Assembly: GCF_002197985.1 (NCBI RefSeq) | Contig: NZ_NBYK01000002.1 | Span: 213,041 to 277,040 of the forward strand | Length of the DNA stretch: 64,000 nucleotides | Source of the DNA: Halopseudomonas aestusnigri | GTDB taxonomy: Bacteria; Pseudomonadota; Gammaproteobacteria; Pseudomonadales; Pseudomonadaceae | Reading direction: 5' to 3' | Part shown: one piece after another, positions 38,629 through 50,204 of the stretch | Numbering within the stretch: the first letter of the stretch is position 1 | Layout: each line of letters starts with the position of its first letter | Program-made: the position numbers and the translations under genes | Notes under the pieces: model-generated | Told to the model about the DNA's origin: nothing | Databases searched by the model: none | The model's input: the letters and a program-made list of their open reading frames with translations, nothing else

Positions 38629-38846
38629 ACTACGTCCCTCTGATAGCTTGTCACATCATGTGAGTGGTGTGGTTCTTGCTGACCAGCTGGGTGTTCGGGA
38701 TGTAAATGGTGACTGGTCAGTCAAGCACTATTACACTTTTAACATCGAATCGGGGCAAGTCAAGCAGCCCCCAAAGTAACCTGTGTACCAGTACGCAGTT
38801 TTGCGATGAGCGGCATCTTTTCTGGCTTCCAGCGGTGATACGGCAA

Positions 38847-39209
38847 ATGTTTTCAATGACAGATTTTCAACTAACCTTAAATCACGGGGCGGGTGAGCCC
38901 GAACATGAGGATGATCACGGCCTGGCGGTCGAGACCAGCAAGCCTCAGCTCAAGCCCCCGTCCCGCTATAAGGTCATCATGCTGAACGATGACTACACAC
39001 CGATGGATTTTGTTGTGGAGGTTCTGGAGCGTTTTTTTGCCCATAACCGGGAAAGTGCCACACAGATCATGCTCAAGGTGCATACTGAAGGTAGAGCGGT
39101 CTGCGGCATCTATACCCGGGATATAGCCGAAACCAAGGCCGCGGACGTCAACGACTACGCGAGGGAATGCCAGCACCCGTTGATGTGTCAGATTGAACGG
39201 GAAGCGTAA
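38847..39209 (+). CDS. clpS: ClpS adaptor protein
   Basis: 120-residue adaptor that delivers N-degron substrates to ClpAP. The core [20 protein letters not shown] near residue 42 and the [20 protein letters not shown] segment carry the N-end-binding pocket residues. The start is taken as ATG 38847; an ATG three codons later is equally possible, and neither has a strong ribosome binding site. It is followed after 33 bases by clpA, as expected. Confidence 0.93.
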   Translation: MFSMTDFQLTLNHGAGEPEHEDDHGLAVETSKPQLKPPSRYKVIMLNDDYTPMDFVVEVLERFFAHNRESATQIMLKVHTEGRAVCGIYTRDIAETKAADVNDYARECQHPLMCQIEREA

Positions 39210-39242
39210 CAAGGCGAATTGCATCGCATACGAGGTGGCAAC

Positions 39243-41510
39243 ATGCTCAATAGAGATCTCGAGATCACCCTGAACCTGGCGTTCAAGGATGCGCGCAACA
39301 AACGGCATGAATTCATGACCGTTGAACACCTGTTGCTGGCGCTGCTGGACAACCAGGCAGCGATCGAAGTGCTCAACGCCTGTGGTGCGGATCTGGAACG
39401 CCTGCGGCGAGAACTGACTGAATTTATTGACTCCACGACGCCGCTGATCCCGAAGCAGGATCAGGAGCGTGAGACCCAGCCAACGCTGGGCTTTCAGCGC
39501 GTGCTGCAGCGCGCGGTATTCCACGTACAGAGCTCCGGCAAGGGCGAGGTGAGCGGAGCAAATGTTCTGGTCGCGATTTTCAGCGAGCAGGAAAGTCAGG
39601 CTGTGTTTTTCCTCAAGCAGCAGCAGATTGCGCGTATCGACATCGTCAACTTCATCTCGCACGGCATTTCCAAGGTTCAGAGTGATGCCGAGCAGCTCGG
39701 TGACGAGCAGGAGTCCATGGATGAAGAAACCGCAGAGGGCGCTACTGCCAGCAATCCGCTGGAGGCCTACGCCAGTAATCTGAATGAGATGGCGCGCAAG
39801 GGCCGGATCGATCCGCTGGTTGGGCGTGCCTCGGAAGTCGAGCGCGTTGCGCAGATTCTTATGCGTCGTCGCAAGAATAACCCGCTGCTGGTTGGTGAGG
39901 CTGGTGTCGGCAAGACTGCCATCGCCGAGGGGTTGGCCAAGCGTATTGTCGATGGCGAAGTGCCGGATACGCTTTCCGAGGCCGTGGTCTACTCCCTGGA
40001 TCTGGGTGCGTTGCTGGCGGGTACCAAGTATCGCGGTGACTTCGAGAAGCGTTTCAAGGCGCTGCTCAAGGCGCTCAAGAAACGCCCGCATGCGATTTTG
40101 TTTATCGATGAAATCCACACCATCATCGGTGCTGGCGCCGCTTCAGGTGGCGTGATGGATGCGTCGAATCTGCTCAAGCCGCTGCTGTCGTCCGGTGAGA
40201 TTCGCTGCATCGGGTCGACCACATTCCAGGAATTTCGCGGCATTTTCGAGAAGGATCGTGCGCTGGCGCGTCGCTTCCAGAAGGTTGACGTGGTCGAGCC
40301 GTCGGTCAGTGACACCATTCAGATTCTCAAGGGGCTCAAGAGCCGCTTCGAGGAGCACCACGGTATTCGCTATACCGATGAGGCGTTGAAAGCGGCGGCT
40401 GAATTGGCCAGTCGGTATATCAATGACCGCCACATGCCGGATAAGGCGATTGACGTGATCGACGAGGCTGGCGCCTATCAGCGCCTGCAGCTGCCGGAAA
40501 ACCGCCCGGAGTTCATCGACGTTGCCGAAGTCGAGGCGATTGTTGCCAAGATCGCGCGGATTCCGCCCAAGCACGTGTCCTCCAATGACAAGGAACTGCT
40601 GAAGAATCTGGAGCGCGACCTCAAGCTGGTGGTATTCGGTCAGGACAGCGCTATCGATGCTCTGGCGACCGCGATCAAGCTGTCGCGGGCAGGGCTGAAA
40701 TCGGCGGATAAACCGATTGGTTCCTTCCTGTTTGCCGGTCCAACCGGCGTGGGCAAGACCGAGGTGACCCGGCAGCTCGCCAAGAGCCTTGGGGTAGAAC
40801 TGCTGCGCTTTGACATGTCGGAGTACATGGAGCGGCATACGGTCTCCCGTCTGATCGGCGCGCCTCCGGGGTACGTCGGTTTCGATCAGGGCGGTCTGCT
40901 GACCGAAGCAGTTACCAAGAGCCCGCATTGCGTATTGCTGCTTGATGAAATCGAGAAGGCGCATCCTGAAGTCTTCAACCTGCTTTTGCAGGTGATGGAC
41001 CACGGCACCTTGACCGACAACAACGGGCGCAAGGCGGATTTCCGCAATGTGATCATCGTGATGACCACCAACGCCGGTGCCGAAACCATGTCGCGTGCCT
41101 CGATCGGCTTTACCAAGCAGGATCACAGCACCGATGGCATGGAAATCATCAAGAAAGCCTTTACACCGGAGTTCCGTAACCGTCTGGATGCCATCATCCA
41201 GTTTGGCCGTCTGACCCACGAAAGCATCAAGTTCGTGGTCGACAAGTTCCTCACCGAACTGCAGGCCCAGCTGGAAGACAAGCACGTACTGCTGGATGTG
41301 GACGAAGACGCCCGCAACTGGCTGGCCGAGCATGGCTATGATCCGCTGATGGGCGCGCGGCCGATGGCACGTTTGATTCAGGACAAGATCAAGCGCCCGT
41401 TGGCCGAGCAGATTCTGTTTGGCGAACTGGCCGAGCAGGGCGGTACGGTGCATGTCACGCTGCGCGACGGCGAGCTGGAAATCGAGGTGCCGGAGGCGGA
41501 AGTCGCCTGA
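39243..41510 (+). CDS. clpA: ATP-dependent Clp protease ATP-binding subunit ClpA
   Basis: AAA+ unfoldase that feeds substrates to ClpP. The 755-residue product has the Clp N-domain (about residues 1-145). The first AAA domain has Walker [14 protein letters not shown] and [12 protein letters not shown]. The second has [15 protein letters not shown] and [21 protein letters not shown]-terminal D2-small region follows. There is no long ClpB-type middle domain, which separates it from ClpB. The start is ATG 39243 with GAGGTGG upstream. clpP is not in the window. Confidence 0.97.
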   Translation: MLNRDLEITLNLAFKDARNKRHEFMTVEHLLLALLDNQAAIEVLNACGADLERLRRELTEFIDSTTPLIPKQDQERETQPTLGFQRVLQRAVFHVQSSGKGEVSGANVLVAIFSEQESQAVFFLKQQQIARIDIVNFISHGISKVQSDAEQLGDEQESMDEETAEGATASNPLEAYASNLNEMARKGRIDPLVGRASEVERVAQILMRRRKNNPLLVGEAGVGKTAIAEGLAKRIVDGEVPDTLSEAVVYSLDLGALLAGTKYRGDFEKRFKALLKALKKRPHAILFIDEIHTIIGAGAASGGVMDASNLLKPLLSSGEIRCIGSTTFQEFRGIFEKDRALARRFQKVDVVEPSVSDTIQILKGLKSRFEEHHGIRYTDEALKAAAELASRYINDRHMPDKAIDVIDEAGAYQRLQLPENRPEFIDVAEVEAIVAKIARIPPKHVSSNDKELLKNLERDLKLVVFGQDSAIDALATAIKLSRAGLKSADKPIGSFLFAGPTGVGKTEVTRQLAKSLGVELLRFDMSEYMERHTVSRLIGAPPGYVGFDQGGLLTEAVTKSPHCVLLLDEIEKAHPEVFNLLLQVMDHGTLTDNNGRKADFRNVIIVMTTNAGAETMSRASIGFTKQDHSTDGMEIIKKAFTPEFRNRLDAIIQFGRLTHESIKFVVDKFLTELQAQLEDKHVLLDVDEDARNWLAEHGYDPLMGARPMARLIQDKIKRPLAEQILFGELAEQGGTVHVTLRDGELEIEVPEAEVA

Positions 41511-41524
41511 AGGCATCCGCTATG

Positions 41525-41554
41525 AAAAAGACCGGCATGTGCCGGTCTTTTTTT
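41525..41554. terminator. Bidirectional terminator between clpA and xthA
   Basis: Inverted repeat AAAAAGACCGGC / GCCGGTCTTTTT with a short ATGT loop and a long U-tract on the plus strand (A-tract on the other side). It serves both convergent genes. Confidence 0.93.
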
Positions 41555-41561
41555 GTCTCGA

Positions 41562-42374
41562 TCAGACGCTGAAACGAGCCCAGATTGGTGCGTGGTCGGA
41601 GGGTTTTTCCATGCCGCGTATGTCGTAGTCGATGTCGCTTTCCACGCAGTGCTCGGCCAGCGCCCGGCTTGCCAGCACCATATCAATGCGCAAGCCGCGC
41701 TTGGGCGTGTCTTCAAAGCCGCGGCTGCGATAGTCGAACCAGCTGTAGCGATCCGACTCGGGATTAAGGTGGCGGAAGGTGTCCACCAGCCCCCAGCCCT
41801 TGAGGCGCGCCATCCAGTCGCGCTCTTCCGGCAGAAAGCTGCATTTGCCGGCACGCAGCCAGCGCTTGGCGTTGTCCGGGCCAATGCCGATATCGGCGTC
41901 GGTATCGGAAATGTTCATGTCGCCGATGATGGCAATGCGTTGATCCGGCGTGAACTCGCCCTCCAGGTGGCTCTGCAGATCGGCATAGAACTTCTCCTTG
42001 GCCGGGAACTTGACCGGATGATCGCGGCTTTCGCCTTGCGGGAAGTAGCCATTGAGTACAATCAATGGCTCGCCATCGGCGCAGGGGATGGCGGCGCTGA
42101 TCATTCGGCGCTGGGCATCATCTTGATCAGTTGGAAACCCCTTGCGCACCCACAGCGGTTTCTGGCGGGTCAGCAGGGCAACACCGTAGTGACCCTTCTG
42201 ACCGTGAAAGGCAACGTGGTAACCCAGCGCTTCGACAGCGGCCAGCGGAAACTGCGGATCGTCAACCTTGGTTTCCTGCAGCCCGATGACATCCGGGTTG
42301 TGGCGGCTCACCAGCTCCTGCAATTGGTGCGGTCGAGCCCGCAGGCCATTGATGTTGAACGAGACGATCTTCAT
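41562..42374 (-). CDS. xthA: Exodeoxyribonuclease III
   Basis: AP endonuclease and 3'-5' exonuclease of base-excision repair, 270 residues. Motifs are [25 protein letters not shown] (metal-binding Glu), [15 protein letters not shown] (Asp/Asn), and the C-terminal DHAPIWARF (catalytic Asp-His). The start is ATG 42374, spaced correctly from AGGA; an ATG two codons earlier is too close to it. Diverges from tamA. Confidence 0.93.
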   Translation of the reverse strand: MKIVSFNINGLRARPHQLQELVSRHNPDVIGLQETKVDDPQFPLAAVEALGYHVAFHGQKGHYGVALLTRQKPLWVRKGFPTDQDDAQRRMISAAIPCADGEPLIVLNGYFPQGESRDHPVKFPAKEKFYADLQSHLEGEFTPDQRIAIIGDMNISDTDADIGIGPDNAKRWLRAGKCSFLPEERDWMARLKGWGLVDTFRHLNPESDRYSWFDYRSRGFEDTPKRGLRIDMVLASRALAEHCVESDIDYDIRGMEKPSDHAPIWARFSV

Positions 42375-42480
42375 GGGCATGTCCTGGCAAGTCGGTATGC
42401 GGCTGCTCGGCTTCAGAGCAGTCAGTGGCCGCTAGGGTAGCCTAAACAGAGCGGATTTGGGACCCGCCAAGAGGCCTGGC

Positions 42481-44229
42481 ATGTTAGCATTCGGGTTGCG
42501 AAAACTTGCCGGGATGGAGCTCATGCGTCGCGCCTTTTCACTGTTGTCTCTTGTCTTTGCCGTGTCTGCAGCGCAGGCCGGGGTCAAGGTCACAGTCGAG
42601 CCTGCAAAAAGGGCCTTGCGTGAAAATATCGAAGCCTATATCGGTCCGGTTGAAGCCGGCAGCCATGCCGAGATGGCGCGCCAGTTACGTTATCTCGATC
42701 AGCAGGCAACACTCGCAGCCCAGGCGCTGGGCTACTATCAGACCCGCAACGAGTTGACCATCAGCGGCCCCGAAGACGACCCCGTGCTGAATGTGCGCGT
42801 CGAATCGGGTGAGCCGGTGCGGCTGGACCGGGTGGATGTTCAGGTGCTCGGCGCTGGTGCTTCAACGCCGGCCTTTGCGCTGGGTGTCAGTGATCTGCTG
42901 CGCGAAGGGCAGGTGCTCAATCATGGGCAATACGAAACACTCAAGACACGCATAAGCAACCGTGCGCTGCGCTACGGTTACTTCAAGGGGCAGTACCTCA
43001 AGCGCGAGCTTCGCGTCGACCCAGAGCAGGGCAAGGCAGACGTCGATATCCGTTACGACACCGGCCCGCGTTACCGCTTCGGGCCTGTTCATTTTTCCGA
43101 AACCCAGTTCAGTGATGACCTGCTGGCGCGCATGGTGCCGTTCGAGGCCGGCGCACCTTATGACGCGGATCTGGTCGGCAAGCTTAACCAGGATTTGCTC
43201 TCCAGTGGCTACTTCAGTGGCGTGCTGGTGACCGCTCCGGCCGACCAGGCGGTTGGCGAGCAGGTACCGGTCGAGGTGGAAATCACCGAGCGTGATCCCA
43301 ACTCGCTCGGCTTTGGTGGCGGTTATTCCACGGATGTCGGCGCCCGGGCGCGAATGACCTGGGACCAGCACTGGATCAATCCTCAGGGCCACAGTCGCGG
43401 GGCCAGTATGGAGCTGTCGCTGCCGCGTCAGGAGCTCAGTGCCTTCTACCAGGTGCCGCTGGATGACCCGATCACCCACCACCTGCGCTATTTCGTCGGC
43501 TGGCAGAAGGAAGATATTGACGACGTTCAGACCCACAGTTTTGCGCTCGGTGCCGAGGTCAACAAGCGTCTTGAAAGCGGCTGGCAGCGCAGTGTTGGCC
43601 TGCGTTTGCAGCAGGAGGTCTTCTCGCTTGGTGATGACAGCGGAACCGCCACGATGCTGATTCCCAGTCTGGTGCTGCAGCGCACGCACTCCACCGGCGG
43701 GATGGACCCGCAGAGCGGCTACAGCATGTTGCTGGATGTTCAGGGGGCCAAGGAGGGGGCGTTGTCGACCGTGGACTTTGCCCGTGTCATGGGCCAGCTC
43801 AAGGGGCTCCATACGGTATTTGAGCGGCATCGTTTTCTGGGCCGGGTCGCGCTTGGGGCTGTTGCTACCAACGACTTTGCCAGTATCCCGCCGTCACTGC
43901 GATTTTTTACCGGCGGCGACCAGAGCATTCGCGGCTATGACTATCAGAGCCTGTCGCCGGTCGACAGCACAGGCGAAACCATCGGTGCGCGCTATCTGAT
44001 GGCTTCCAGCGCCGAGTACCAGTACGAGTTCATCCACAATTGGCGCGCGGCAACCTTTGTCGACCATGGCAACGCGGTGGATTCGCTGACAGATCCGCTG
44101 AAAACCAGCGTGGGTGTCGGCATCCGCTGGGCGTCGCCCATCGGCCCCATCCGCTTTGATCTGGCACGCTCACTGTCGGACCCGGACGTGGGTTTCAAGA
44201 TTCACTTTTCGATGGGGCCTGAGTTGTGA
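42481..44229 (+). CDS. tamA: TamA outer-membrane translocation and assembly protein
   Basis: Omp85-family barrel of the TAM complex, which helps insert some autotransporters and moves phospholipids with TamB. 582 residues. A long signal peptide (ending AVSAAQA) is followed by three POTRA domains (about residues 34-280). The beta-barrel then starts ERDPNSLGFGGGYSTD and ends in FKIHFSMG; it contains GGDQSIRGYDYQSLSP, the lid-loop motif. The start at 42481 has GAGG at the correct distance; later ATGs (42514, 42523) would shorten the signal n-region. It overlaps tamB. Confidence 0.92.
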   Translation: MLAFGLRKLAGMELMRRAFSLLSLVFAVSAAQAGVKVTVEPAKRALRENIEAYIGPVEAGSHAEMARQLRYLDQQATLAAQALGYYQTRNELTISGPEDDPVLNVRVESGEPVRLDRVDVQVLGAGASTPAFALGVSDLLREGQVLNHGQYETLKTRISNRALRYGYFKGQYLKRELRVDPEQGKADVDIRYDTGPRYRFGPVHFSETQFSDDLLARMVPFEAGAPYDADLVGKLNQDLLSSGYFSGVLVTAPADQAVGEQVPVEVEITERDPNSLGFGGGYSTDVGARARMTWDQHWINPQGHSRGASMELSLPRQELSAFYQVPLDDPITHHLRYFVGWQKEDIDDVQTHSFALGAEVNKRLESGWQRSVGLRLQQEVFSLGDDSGTATMLIPSLVLQRTHSTGGMDPQSGYSMLLDVQGAKEGALSTVDFARVMGQLKGLHTVFERHRFLGRVALGAVATNDFASIPPSLRFFTGGDQSIRGYDYQSLSPVDSTGETIGARYLMASSAEYQYEFIHNWRAATFVDHGNAVDSLTDPLKTSVGVGIRWASPIGPIRFDLARSLSDPDVGFKIHFSMGPEL

Positions 44230-47200
44230 TGCGCTTTCTGCTCAAGGCCTTGCTGCGCGGGCTGGTTATCCTGCTGGCGCTGCCGTTGCTGCTGGGCCTG
44301 CTGCTGTCCAGTGACGCGGTGAACCGCTGGCTGTTCGAGCAGGCAGACAACCACCTGCCGCAGCTGTCACTGGCCTTCGAGCAGGGCAACCTCTGGCGTG
44401 GCTGGTCGTTCGGCAGCGTGCGCTGGCAGGACGATAGCGTCGACATCGGTATTGATCGGCTGGCAATGCAATGGAGCCCCTCCTGCCTGTTCGGTGCGAC
44501 GCTGTGTATTGATAGTCTGTCAGCAGACAAGGTCAGCATCATAGCCCGCGCCAGTGAAGCGACCGAGGGGACGTCCGTTCTGACCCTGCCCGACGTGCAG
44601 CTGCCTGTCGCGCTGGAGGTCGGTCGGCTCCATCTGGGCACCCTGTCGCTGGATGGCGAGACGGCCTTGCTGCGGGATCTCGACCTGGTTGCCTTTGGGC
44701 GCGATGACAAATTGGTCGTGCAGACGTTCAGCGGTGAAGGGCCGGACCTGCGCTGGCGACTGGACGGGTATGTGCGGATGCAGGATGACTGGCCGCTTGA
44801 GCTGAATGCGGACCTGACGCTACCTGCGGTCGATCAGCGTGACTGGCGTATGCGGCTCAAGGCAGGCGGCGACCTGCGTGAGCTGCAGTTGCAGGCCGAT
44901 AGCCGAGGCTATCTCGCGGGTCAGCTGAATCTCGAGGCAAACCTGTTTGAGGCAGGTTATCCGGCCCGCTTGCACTGGCGTGGCGAGGACTTCCTGCCGC
45001 TACGCAGCTTGCCGGAGACGCTGACGCTTAAGGGGCTCGTGCTTGAGCTGGAGGGCAACCTGGAAAACGGTTATGCGCTGCAGGCCGATGCCCGCTTGCC
45101 CGCCGCGAACGGCGAGGTTGACCTGACCCTGAGTGCACTGGCGACAACCGTCGGTATTGATCAACTGGCACTGGTGCTGTCGGTTGTCGACGAGCCGGCC
45201 CGTCAACTCTCCCTCAGCGGCACAGCCAACTGGCGCGGCGAACTTGAGGCAGACGTCAAGCTGGCGCTGGACCGGTTTCCCTGGCAATCGCTTTACCCGG
45301 TCGACACCGGCGAGGTGGTACTTCAGCAGTTGGCTGCTGCCGCCAGTCTGCGCTCGGGGAAAATTGATGCCCGGCTGGACGGCGAGCTGACCGGAGTCGC
45401 CGGGCAGCAGGTCATTGTTGGGGCGCAGGTCAGCGGGGATCAGCAGGCTCTGCAGATCAGTCCGCTCAGTCTGTCGACGGCTGCGGGCAACGCTACCGGG
45501 ACTCTGCAGCTGGGGTTGCAGCCGGTGCTCAGGTGGGACGGTCGGTTCGAGCTGGATGGTATCGACCCGGGTATCTTTGTTGCCACCTTGCCAGGGCGCT
45601 TGAATGGCCAGCTTAACAGCACTGGCACCCTTGAGAACCAGCAGCTGCAACTGGCGTCAGACTGGAGCGTGCAGGGCGAGGTACGGAATGAGCCGCTGCA
45701 ATTCGCCGGCGCCCTGAACAAGCATGCTGAGGTGTGGTCGATCTCCGGGCTGCGTCTGTTGCAGGGCAGCAACCGGATAGCCGGCCAGGGACAGTGGGGC
45801 CCCGAGGTCAATGGCCAGCTGAGTCTGCAGCTCAACGAGATGAAAACACTTTGGCCCGGTCTGAGAGGCATGATCGAGGGCGAGTTGCAGCTTGCCGGCA
45901 GTCGTGATGCACCGCAGATCAGGGTAGCCGTCAATGGCGAGCAACTGGGCTATGACGACCTTCGTATCGACAGGCTTGCCGTACAAGCTGACACTACCCT
46001 GAGCGACCGCCTGCCGCTGTCCCTGAACCTGTCGGCGGATCAACTGCGCAGCGCTGATACTGCGCTCGGCAATCTGCAACTGACCGCGAGTGGCGAGCGG
46101 GCCGGGCATGAGTTGCAGCTGCGCCTGCTGGGCGGCGTCGCCGAGGCTGAACTGTCAGTGTCGGGCAGCCTGTCGGATGTCGCCTGGCAGGGGGAGTTGA
46201 GCCAGGGTGTGCTGCGTTTCGAGCATCTTGAGCTGTTGCAGGCAACACCAGCAGCGCTTCGCTACCAACTGGCCGCAGGGCGGCTTCAGCTGGCTGGGCA
46301 CTGCTGGCGTCAGTCCGATGCAGAGCTCTGCTTCAGAGGCGAGCAGACGCTGATGCCGGATCGCCAGCTGGACGTTGCGTTGAGAGCGTTCAATCTGGCG
46401 GATCTTGCCGCCTGGCTGCCGGAGGACTTTGACTGGGAAGGCCTGCTTGACGGCCAGCTTACGCTGCAGCAGAAAGCGGGCAGAGCGCCCATGGCAGATA
46501 TTCGGCTGGGGTCGGATGACGGCGTTATTACCGTTGATGATGGTCGTGAGACCCTGGCCTTTCCTTACCAGCGTCTGCAGCTGACCAGTGAACTGCAAGC
46601 AAAAACCGCCACCGCACAATTCGAATTGCGCAGCGATGTGATCGGCCGGCTGGCAATCGACGCTGACGTGCGCGACCCTGCGGGCATGCAGCAGTTGAGC
46701 GGTCGCTATCAGCTAGAAGGCCTGAAGCTCGACTTTCTGCGCCCCTTCCTGCCGAATGTCGAGCAATTGCGGGCGACCCTCAATGGTGACGGCCAACTGT
46801 CCGGCGTGTTGCGCGCTCCGGTGGCGACCGGTCTGCTGACGCTACGCGATGGGCTGGTAAGCGGGCCGAACCTGCCCATTAGTCTGGAGCAGCTTGAGGC
46901 CGACATAGCCATTGATGGGCAACGGCTGAATATCGACGGGCGCTGGCGCAGCGGTGAAAAGGGCGAAGGGGCACTGCAAGGGACCGTCGGCTGGGCACCG
47001 CTGGACGTTGCCCTGCAGTTGAACGGGCACGATCTGCCGGTCACCGTTGAGCCCTATGCCCGCGTGCTGGTGGCTCCTGCGCTCGATATCAGCCTGAGTG
47101 GCGGCAATCTGCATGTTGGCGGCGAGCTGGCGGTTCCGGAGGGGGATATTTTGGTGCGCGAGTTGCCAGCCAGCGCGGTCCGGGTTTCACCTGATACGGT

Positions 47201-47924
47201 TATTGTTGGCCAGCAAGCGCCCGCCGTCACCGAGGAGCTCGGTATTACCGCCAGGGTCAGGTTGATCATAGGTGATCAGCTCAGGCTCAATGCCTTCGGC
47301 CTCAAGGGTCGTCTGAAAGGTCAGCTGGAAGTACAGGAAAACCTGAATGCCAATGGTGATCTGCAGATACTGGATGGCGAATTCCGTCGTCTGGGTCAGG
47401 ACCTCAGGCTGCGCCGCGCACTGTTGCTGTTCTCCGGGCCACTCAGTCAGCCCTATCTGAATATCGAAGCGATTCGCCGGGTGGACGACGTCATCGCCGG
47501 CCTGCGCGTGACCGGTAACGCTCGGGCGCCCACCACTCGGGTATTCTCGGAGCCCGGCATGTCACAGCAGGAAGCCATGGCGTATCTGATGCTGGGGCGT
47601 CCGTTGGGGCAGGAAGGGGACAGCAACATGCTGGGGCAGGCAGCTCTGGGTCTTGGGCTTGCAGGCGCGGCGCCGATCACCCGGCATATCGGTGACGCTC
47701 TGGGGCTGGAGGATTTTGTGGTCGAGTCCGAAGGGCAGGGCGTTGATACCCAGGTCGTTGCCAGCGGCAGCCTCACCGACAAGCTCAGCGTGCGCTATGG
47801 TGTGGGCGTGTTTGAGCCGTCCAACAATCTGGCGCTGCGCTATGAGCTGTCACGACGGTTATACCTTGAAGCGGTCAGCGGCTTTGCCAGCTCGCTGGAT
47901 TTCTTCTATCGTATCGACTTCTGA
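44229..47924 (+). CDS. tamB: TamB inner-membrane-anchored translocation protein
   Basis: AsmA-like bridge protein of 1231 residues, spanning the periplasm with a hydrophobic groove thought to carry phospholipids and to work with TamA. An N-terminal anchor helix ([16 protein letters not shown]) is followed by long repeated beta strands. The C-terminal DUF490 domain has EQLGITAR-like order with [20 protein letters not shown], and [17 protein letters not shown]. It starts in the tamA stop codon (TGATG); a GTG three bases earlier is also in frame. Confidence 0.93.
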   Translation: MRFLLKALLRGLVILLALPLLLGLLLSSDAVNRWLFEQADNHLPQLSLAFEQGNLWRGWSFGSVRWQDDSVDIGIDRLAMQWSPSCLFGATLCIDSLSADKVSIIARASEATEGTSVLTLPDVQLPVALEVGRLHLGTLSLDGETALLRDLDLVAFGRDDKLVVQTFSGEGPDLRWRLDGYVRMQDDWPLELNADLTLPAVDQRDWRMRLKAGGDLRELQLQADSRGYLAGQLNLEANLFEAGYPARLHWRGEDFLPLRSLPETLTLKGLVLELEGNLENGYALQADARLPAANGEVDLTLSALATTVGIDQLALVLSVVDEPARQLSLSGTANWRGELEADVKLALDRFPWQSLYPVDTGEVVLQQLAAAASLRSGKIDARLDGELTGVAGQQVIVGAQVSGDQQALQISPLSLSTAAGNATGTLQLGLQPVLRWDGRFELDGIDPGIFVATLPGRLNGQLNSTGTLENQQLQLASDWSVQGEVRNEPLQFAGALNKHAEVWSISGLRLLQGSNRIAGQGQWGPEVNGQLSLQLNEMKTLWPGLRGMIEGELQLAGSRDAPQIRVAVNGEQLGYDDLRIDRLAVQADTTLSDRLPLSLNLSADQLRSADTALGNLQLTASGERAGHELQLRLLGGVAEAELSVSGSLSDVAWQGELSQGVLRFEHLELLQATPAALRYQLAAGRLQLAGHCWRQSDAELCFRGEQTLMPDRQLDVALRAFNLADLAAWLPEDFDWEGLLDGQLTLQQKAGRAPMADIRLGSDDGVITVDDGRETLAFPYQRLQLTSELQAKTATAQFELRSDVIGRLAIDADVRDPAGMQQLSGRYQLEGLKLDFLRPFLPNVEQLRATLNGDGQLSGVLRAPVATGLLTLRDGLVSGPNLPISLEQLEADIAIDGQRLNIDGRWRSGEKGEGALQGTVGWAPLDVALQLNGHDLPVTVEPYARVLVAPALDISLSGGNLHVGGELAVPEGDILVRELPASAVRVSPDTVIVGQQAPAVTEELGITARVRLIIGDQLRLNAFGLKGRLKGQLEVQENLNANGDLQILDGEFRRLGQDLRLRRALLLFSGPLSQPYLNIEAIRRVDDVIAGLRVTGNARAPTTRVFSEPGMSQQEAMAYLMLGRPLGQEGDSNMLGQAALGLGLAGAAPITRHIGDALGLEDFVVESEGQGVDTQVVASGSLTDKLSVRYGVGVFEPSNNLALRYELSRRLYLEAVSGFASSLDFFYRIDF

Positions 47925-48000
47925 TTTCCGGGCGGGTGGCGTTCAGCGGCCCGTTCATTTGAACACCCATGCTGTGCCACGGCACATTGAAGGAGTCATT

Positions 48001-48498
48001 ATGTCCAGCGTTACTCTGCGCGGTAATCCCATCTCCATCGGCGGCACCTTCCCGGTCAAGGGCGACAAGGCTCCGGCCTTCACGCTGGTTGCCAAGGACC
48101 TGTCCGACGTCAGCCTGTCCAGCCTGACCGGCAAGCGCAAGATCCTCAACATCTTCCCCAGCGTCGACACGCCGGTTTGCGCCACCTCCATCCGCACCTT
48201 CAACGCCAAGGCCAGCAGCCTGGAAAACACCGTTGTGCTGTGCATCTCCGCCGATCTGCCGTTTGCACAGGCTCGTTTCTGCGGTGCCGAAGGTCTGGAC
48301 AATGTCATCAACCTGTCCACCCTGCGTGGTCGCGAGTTTGTCCGCAACTACGGCGTCGACATCGAAAATGGCCCGCTGGCCGGCCTGACCGCGCGCGCTG
48401 TTGTGGTTCTGGATGAAGACGACAACGTACTGTACAGCGAGCTGGTCAGCGAAATTGGCCAAGAGCCAGACTACGAAGCCGCACTGGCAGCGCTGTAA
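48001..48498 (+). CDS. tpx: Thiol peroxidase Tpx
   Basis: Periplasmic or cytosolic atypical 2-Cys peroxiredoxin of 165 residues that reduces lipid and hydrogen peroxides using thioredoxin. The peroxidatic Cys is residue 60 in [12 protein letters not shown] and the resolving Cys is residue 94 in ARFCGAEGL, as in E. coli Tpx. The start is ATG 48001 with GAAGGAG upstream; an open frame before it lies inside tamB in another register. It stands alone before the tRNA gene. Confidence 0.95.
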   Translation: MSSVTLRGNPISIGGTFPVKGDKAPAFTLVAKDLSDVSLSSLTGKRKILNIFPSVDTPVCATSIRTFNAKASSLENTVVLCISADLPFAQARFCGAEGLDNVINLSTLRGREFVRNYGVDIENGPLAGLTARAVVVLDEDDNVLYSELVSEIGQEPDYEAALAAL

Positions 48499-48583
48499 GC
48501 GCCGGGCGGGCAATGGAATTATCTGAACTCTGTGCGTCTACCCCATTGACTCAGCAGGGATTTCCAGTAACATTGCCGGCCGT

Positions 48584-48673
48584 GGAGGGATGGCAGAGCG
48601 GTTGAATGCACCGGTCTTGAAAACCGGCGAAGGTGAAAGCCTTCCCAGGGTTCGAATCCCTGTCCCTCCGCCA
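48584..48673 (+). tRNA. tRNA-Ser (anticodon UGA)
   Basis: 90-base class II tRNA. Acceptor stem GGAGGGA pairs with TCCCTCC, followed by an encoded GCCA end. The anticodon arm is CCGGT-CTTGAAA-ACCGG with anticodon TGA. The long variable arm (CGAAGGTGAAAGCCTTCC) is typical of serine, and the T arm has GGTTCGAATCC. A terminator follows directly. Confidence 0.97.
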
Positions 48674-48684
48674 CACAAACAAAG

Positions 48685-48709
48685 AACCCGGCCTTGTGCC
48701 GGGTTTTTT
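48685..48709 (+). terminator. tRNA-Ser terminator
   Basis: Stem AACCCGGC / GCCGGGTT with a 5-base loop followed by TTTTG and more T. It lies 12 bases after the tRNA. Confidence 0.92.
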
Positions 48710-49082
48710 GTTTTTCACGAGAGTTCGCGCTGAGATATCTGGCTCGATCGACTCCGTGTTGCAGGCGAGGAGGGTTATTACTCTGCCATGCCGGCCGCGT
48801 AGTGGGGGGGCATCGTGCACCGAATTACCCGGTCTGTTCCTCTGCCACCTTCCGTCCTTAAGCCCCGTATACAGGGGCTTTGTTGTATCCAGGCATGGCT
48901 ATCCATTATTTCGATACGGTATGGGTGGCGCTGTATGTGATTTGTTCCTGTCTTCTGATAGCTTGGCGTGGACCAGCGGCCGTTCGTGTGCCGGATGATG
49001 CAGGCACGTGGCACGCTGGCAGTATCTGCAGTTTTGTTCGTTGTCGATAACCCTCTATTTTCTCAACGAGTTAAATGTCTAT
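48710..49082. other. Non-coding region with an orphan terminator-like hairpin
   Basis: 373 bases between the tRNA terminator and the antiporter gene without a credible protein gene. A hairpin AAGCCCC / GGGGCTT with a TTGTTGT tail at 48860-48886 has no gene to end, so a small RNA of about 100-150 bases starting near 48720-48760 is possible. The rest should hold the antiporter promoter. Confidence 0.45.
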
Positions 49083-50048
49083 ATGACGCTGGCAATCATT
49101 GCTGTTGTTCTGGGTTTGGTTCTTCTTGTCTGGAGTGCTGATCGTTTCGTCGAAGGATCGGCTTCAACCGCTCGCCATTTCGGTATGCCGCCGCTTCTGA
49201 TCGGCATGGTGATCGTGGGGTTCGGTACATCGGCCCCAGAGATGGTGGTATCGGCGCTGGCAGCCTCTCAGGGTAACCCGGGGATCGCGCTGGGCAACGC
49301 GTATGGCTCAAACATAACCAACATCGCCCTGATCCTCGGTGTGACCGCGTTGATCAGTCCTATTGCCGTCCATTCGCAGGTGCTTCGCAAGGAGTTGCCG
49401 ATTCTGACGGCGGTGACTGCGCTGGCTGCATGGCAGTTATGGGATGGTCATATCTCCCGACTCGACGCCGTCATATTGCTGTGCGTGTTTGCCGGCTTGA
49501 TGGCCTGGACCATCTGGCAGGGGCTGCGCAAGCAGAGTGATGCGCTGGGAAGCGAAATGCAGCAGGAGCTGGACCAGAGCGTCATGCCAATTCGCCGGGC
49601 GGTTTACTGGCTGATTCTGGGGTTGGTACTGCTGATAGTCAGTTCCCGGATCCTGGTTTGGGGTGCCGTCGAGATCGCACACGTGTTTGGCGTGAGTGAC
49701 CTGATAATCGGCCTGACAATCGTTGCGGTGGGCACGTCGCTGCCTGAGCTGGCGTCTTCGGTTATCGCGGCTCGCAAAGGCGAGCACGATATCGCCCTTG
49801 GCAACATTCTGGGCTCAAATCTCTTCAATACCCTGGCTGTGGTTGGCATCGCAGGCATGATTCATCCATTGTCTGTCGGGCCGGAGGTATTCAACCGAGA
49901 CATGCTGGTGATGATTGCGCTGACCGTATCGCTGTTTATTATCGGCTACGGATTTCGCAGCGCCGGGCGTATCAACCGTGTGGAAGGGGCTGCGTTAATG
50001 ACAGCCTATGTGGCCTACACGACCTATCTGATCAGCACTGTATTCTAG
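49083..50048 (+). CDS. Calcium/sodium antiporter, CaCA family (YrbG-like)
   Basis: 321-residue inner-membrane exchanger with ten or so helices and the two inverted alpha repeats of the CaCA family. The first is GFGTSAPEMVVSALAA with GNAYGSNITNIALILG; the second is VAVGTSLPELASSVIAA with GNILGSNLFNTLAVVG. The Glu in each repeat (PE) is the ion ligand. Sequence and size fit YrbG-like K-independent exchangers. The start at 49083 has only a weak ribosome binding site. Confidence 0.9.
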   Translation: MTLAIIAVVLGLVLLVWSADRFVEGSASTARHFGMPPLLIGMVIVGFGTSAPEMVVSALAASQGNPGIALGNAYGSNITNIALILGVTALISPIAVHSQVLRKELPILTAVTALAAWQLWDGHISRLDAVILLCVFAGLMAWTIWQGLRKQSDALGSEMQQELDQSVMPIRRAVYWLILGLVLLIVSSRILVWGAVEIAHVFGVSDLIIGLTIVAVGTSLPELASSVIAARKGEHDIALGNILGSNLFNTLAVVGIAGMIHPLSVGPEVFNRDMLVMIALTVSLFIIGYGFRSAGRINRVEGAALMTAYVAYTTYLISTVF

Positions 50049-50125
50049 CGCCGGAGTATGTCCGGCTTGTTCTGACTGGCAGCCGGAGATGCCGCGGTGG
50101 CACCCGTACTGGCCACAATCAGCTG

Positions 50126-50156
50126 CCGCCCGCCCGACTTTGCTGCAGGCGGGCGG
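50126..50156. terminator. GC-rich hairpin between convergent genes
   Basis: Perfect stem CCGCCCGCC / GGCGGGCGG with a 13-base loop, after the antiporter gene and before the convergent LysR gene. No U-tract. Probably a transcript 3' end. Confidence 0.5.
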
Positions 50157-50204
50157 GACTTCGCCGGGTTCTTGTGTTTCTGAGCAGGGAGTGGTCAGAG
50201 CCGG

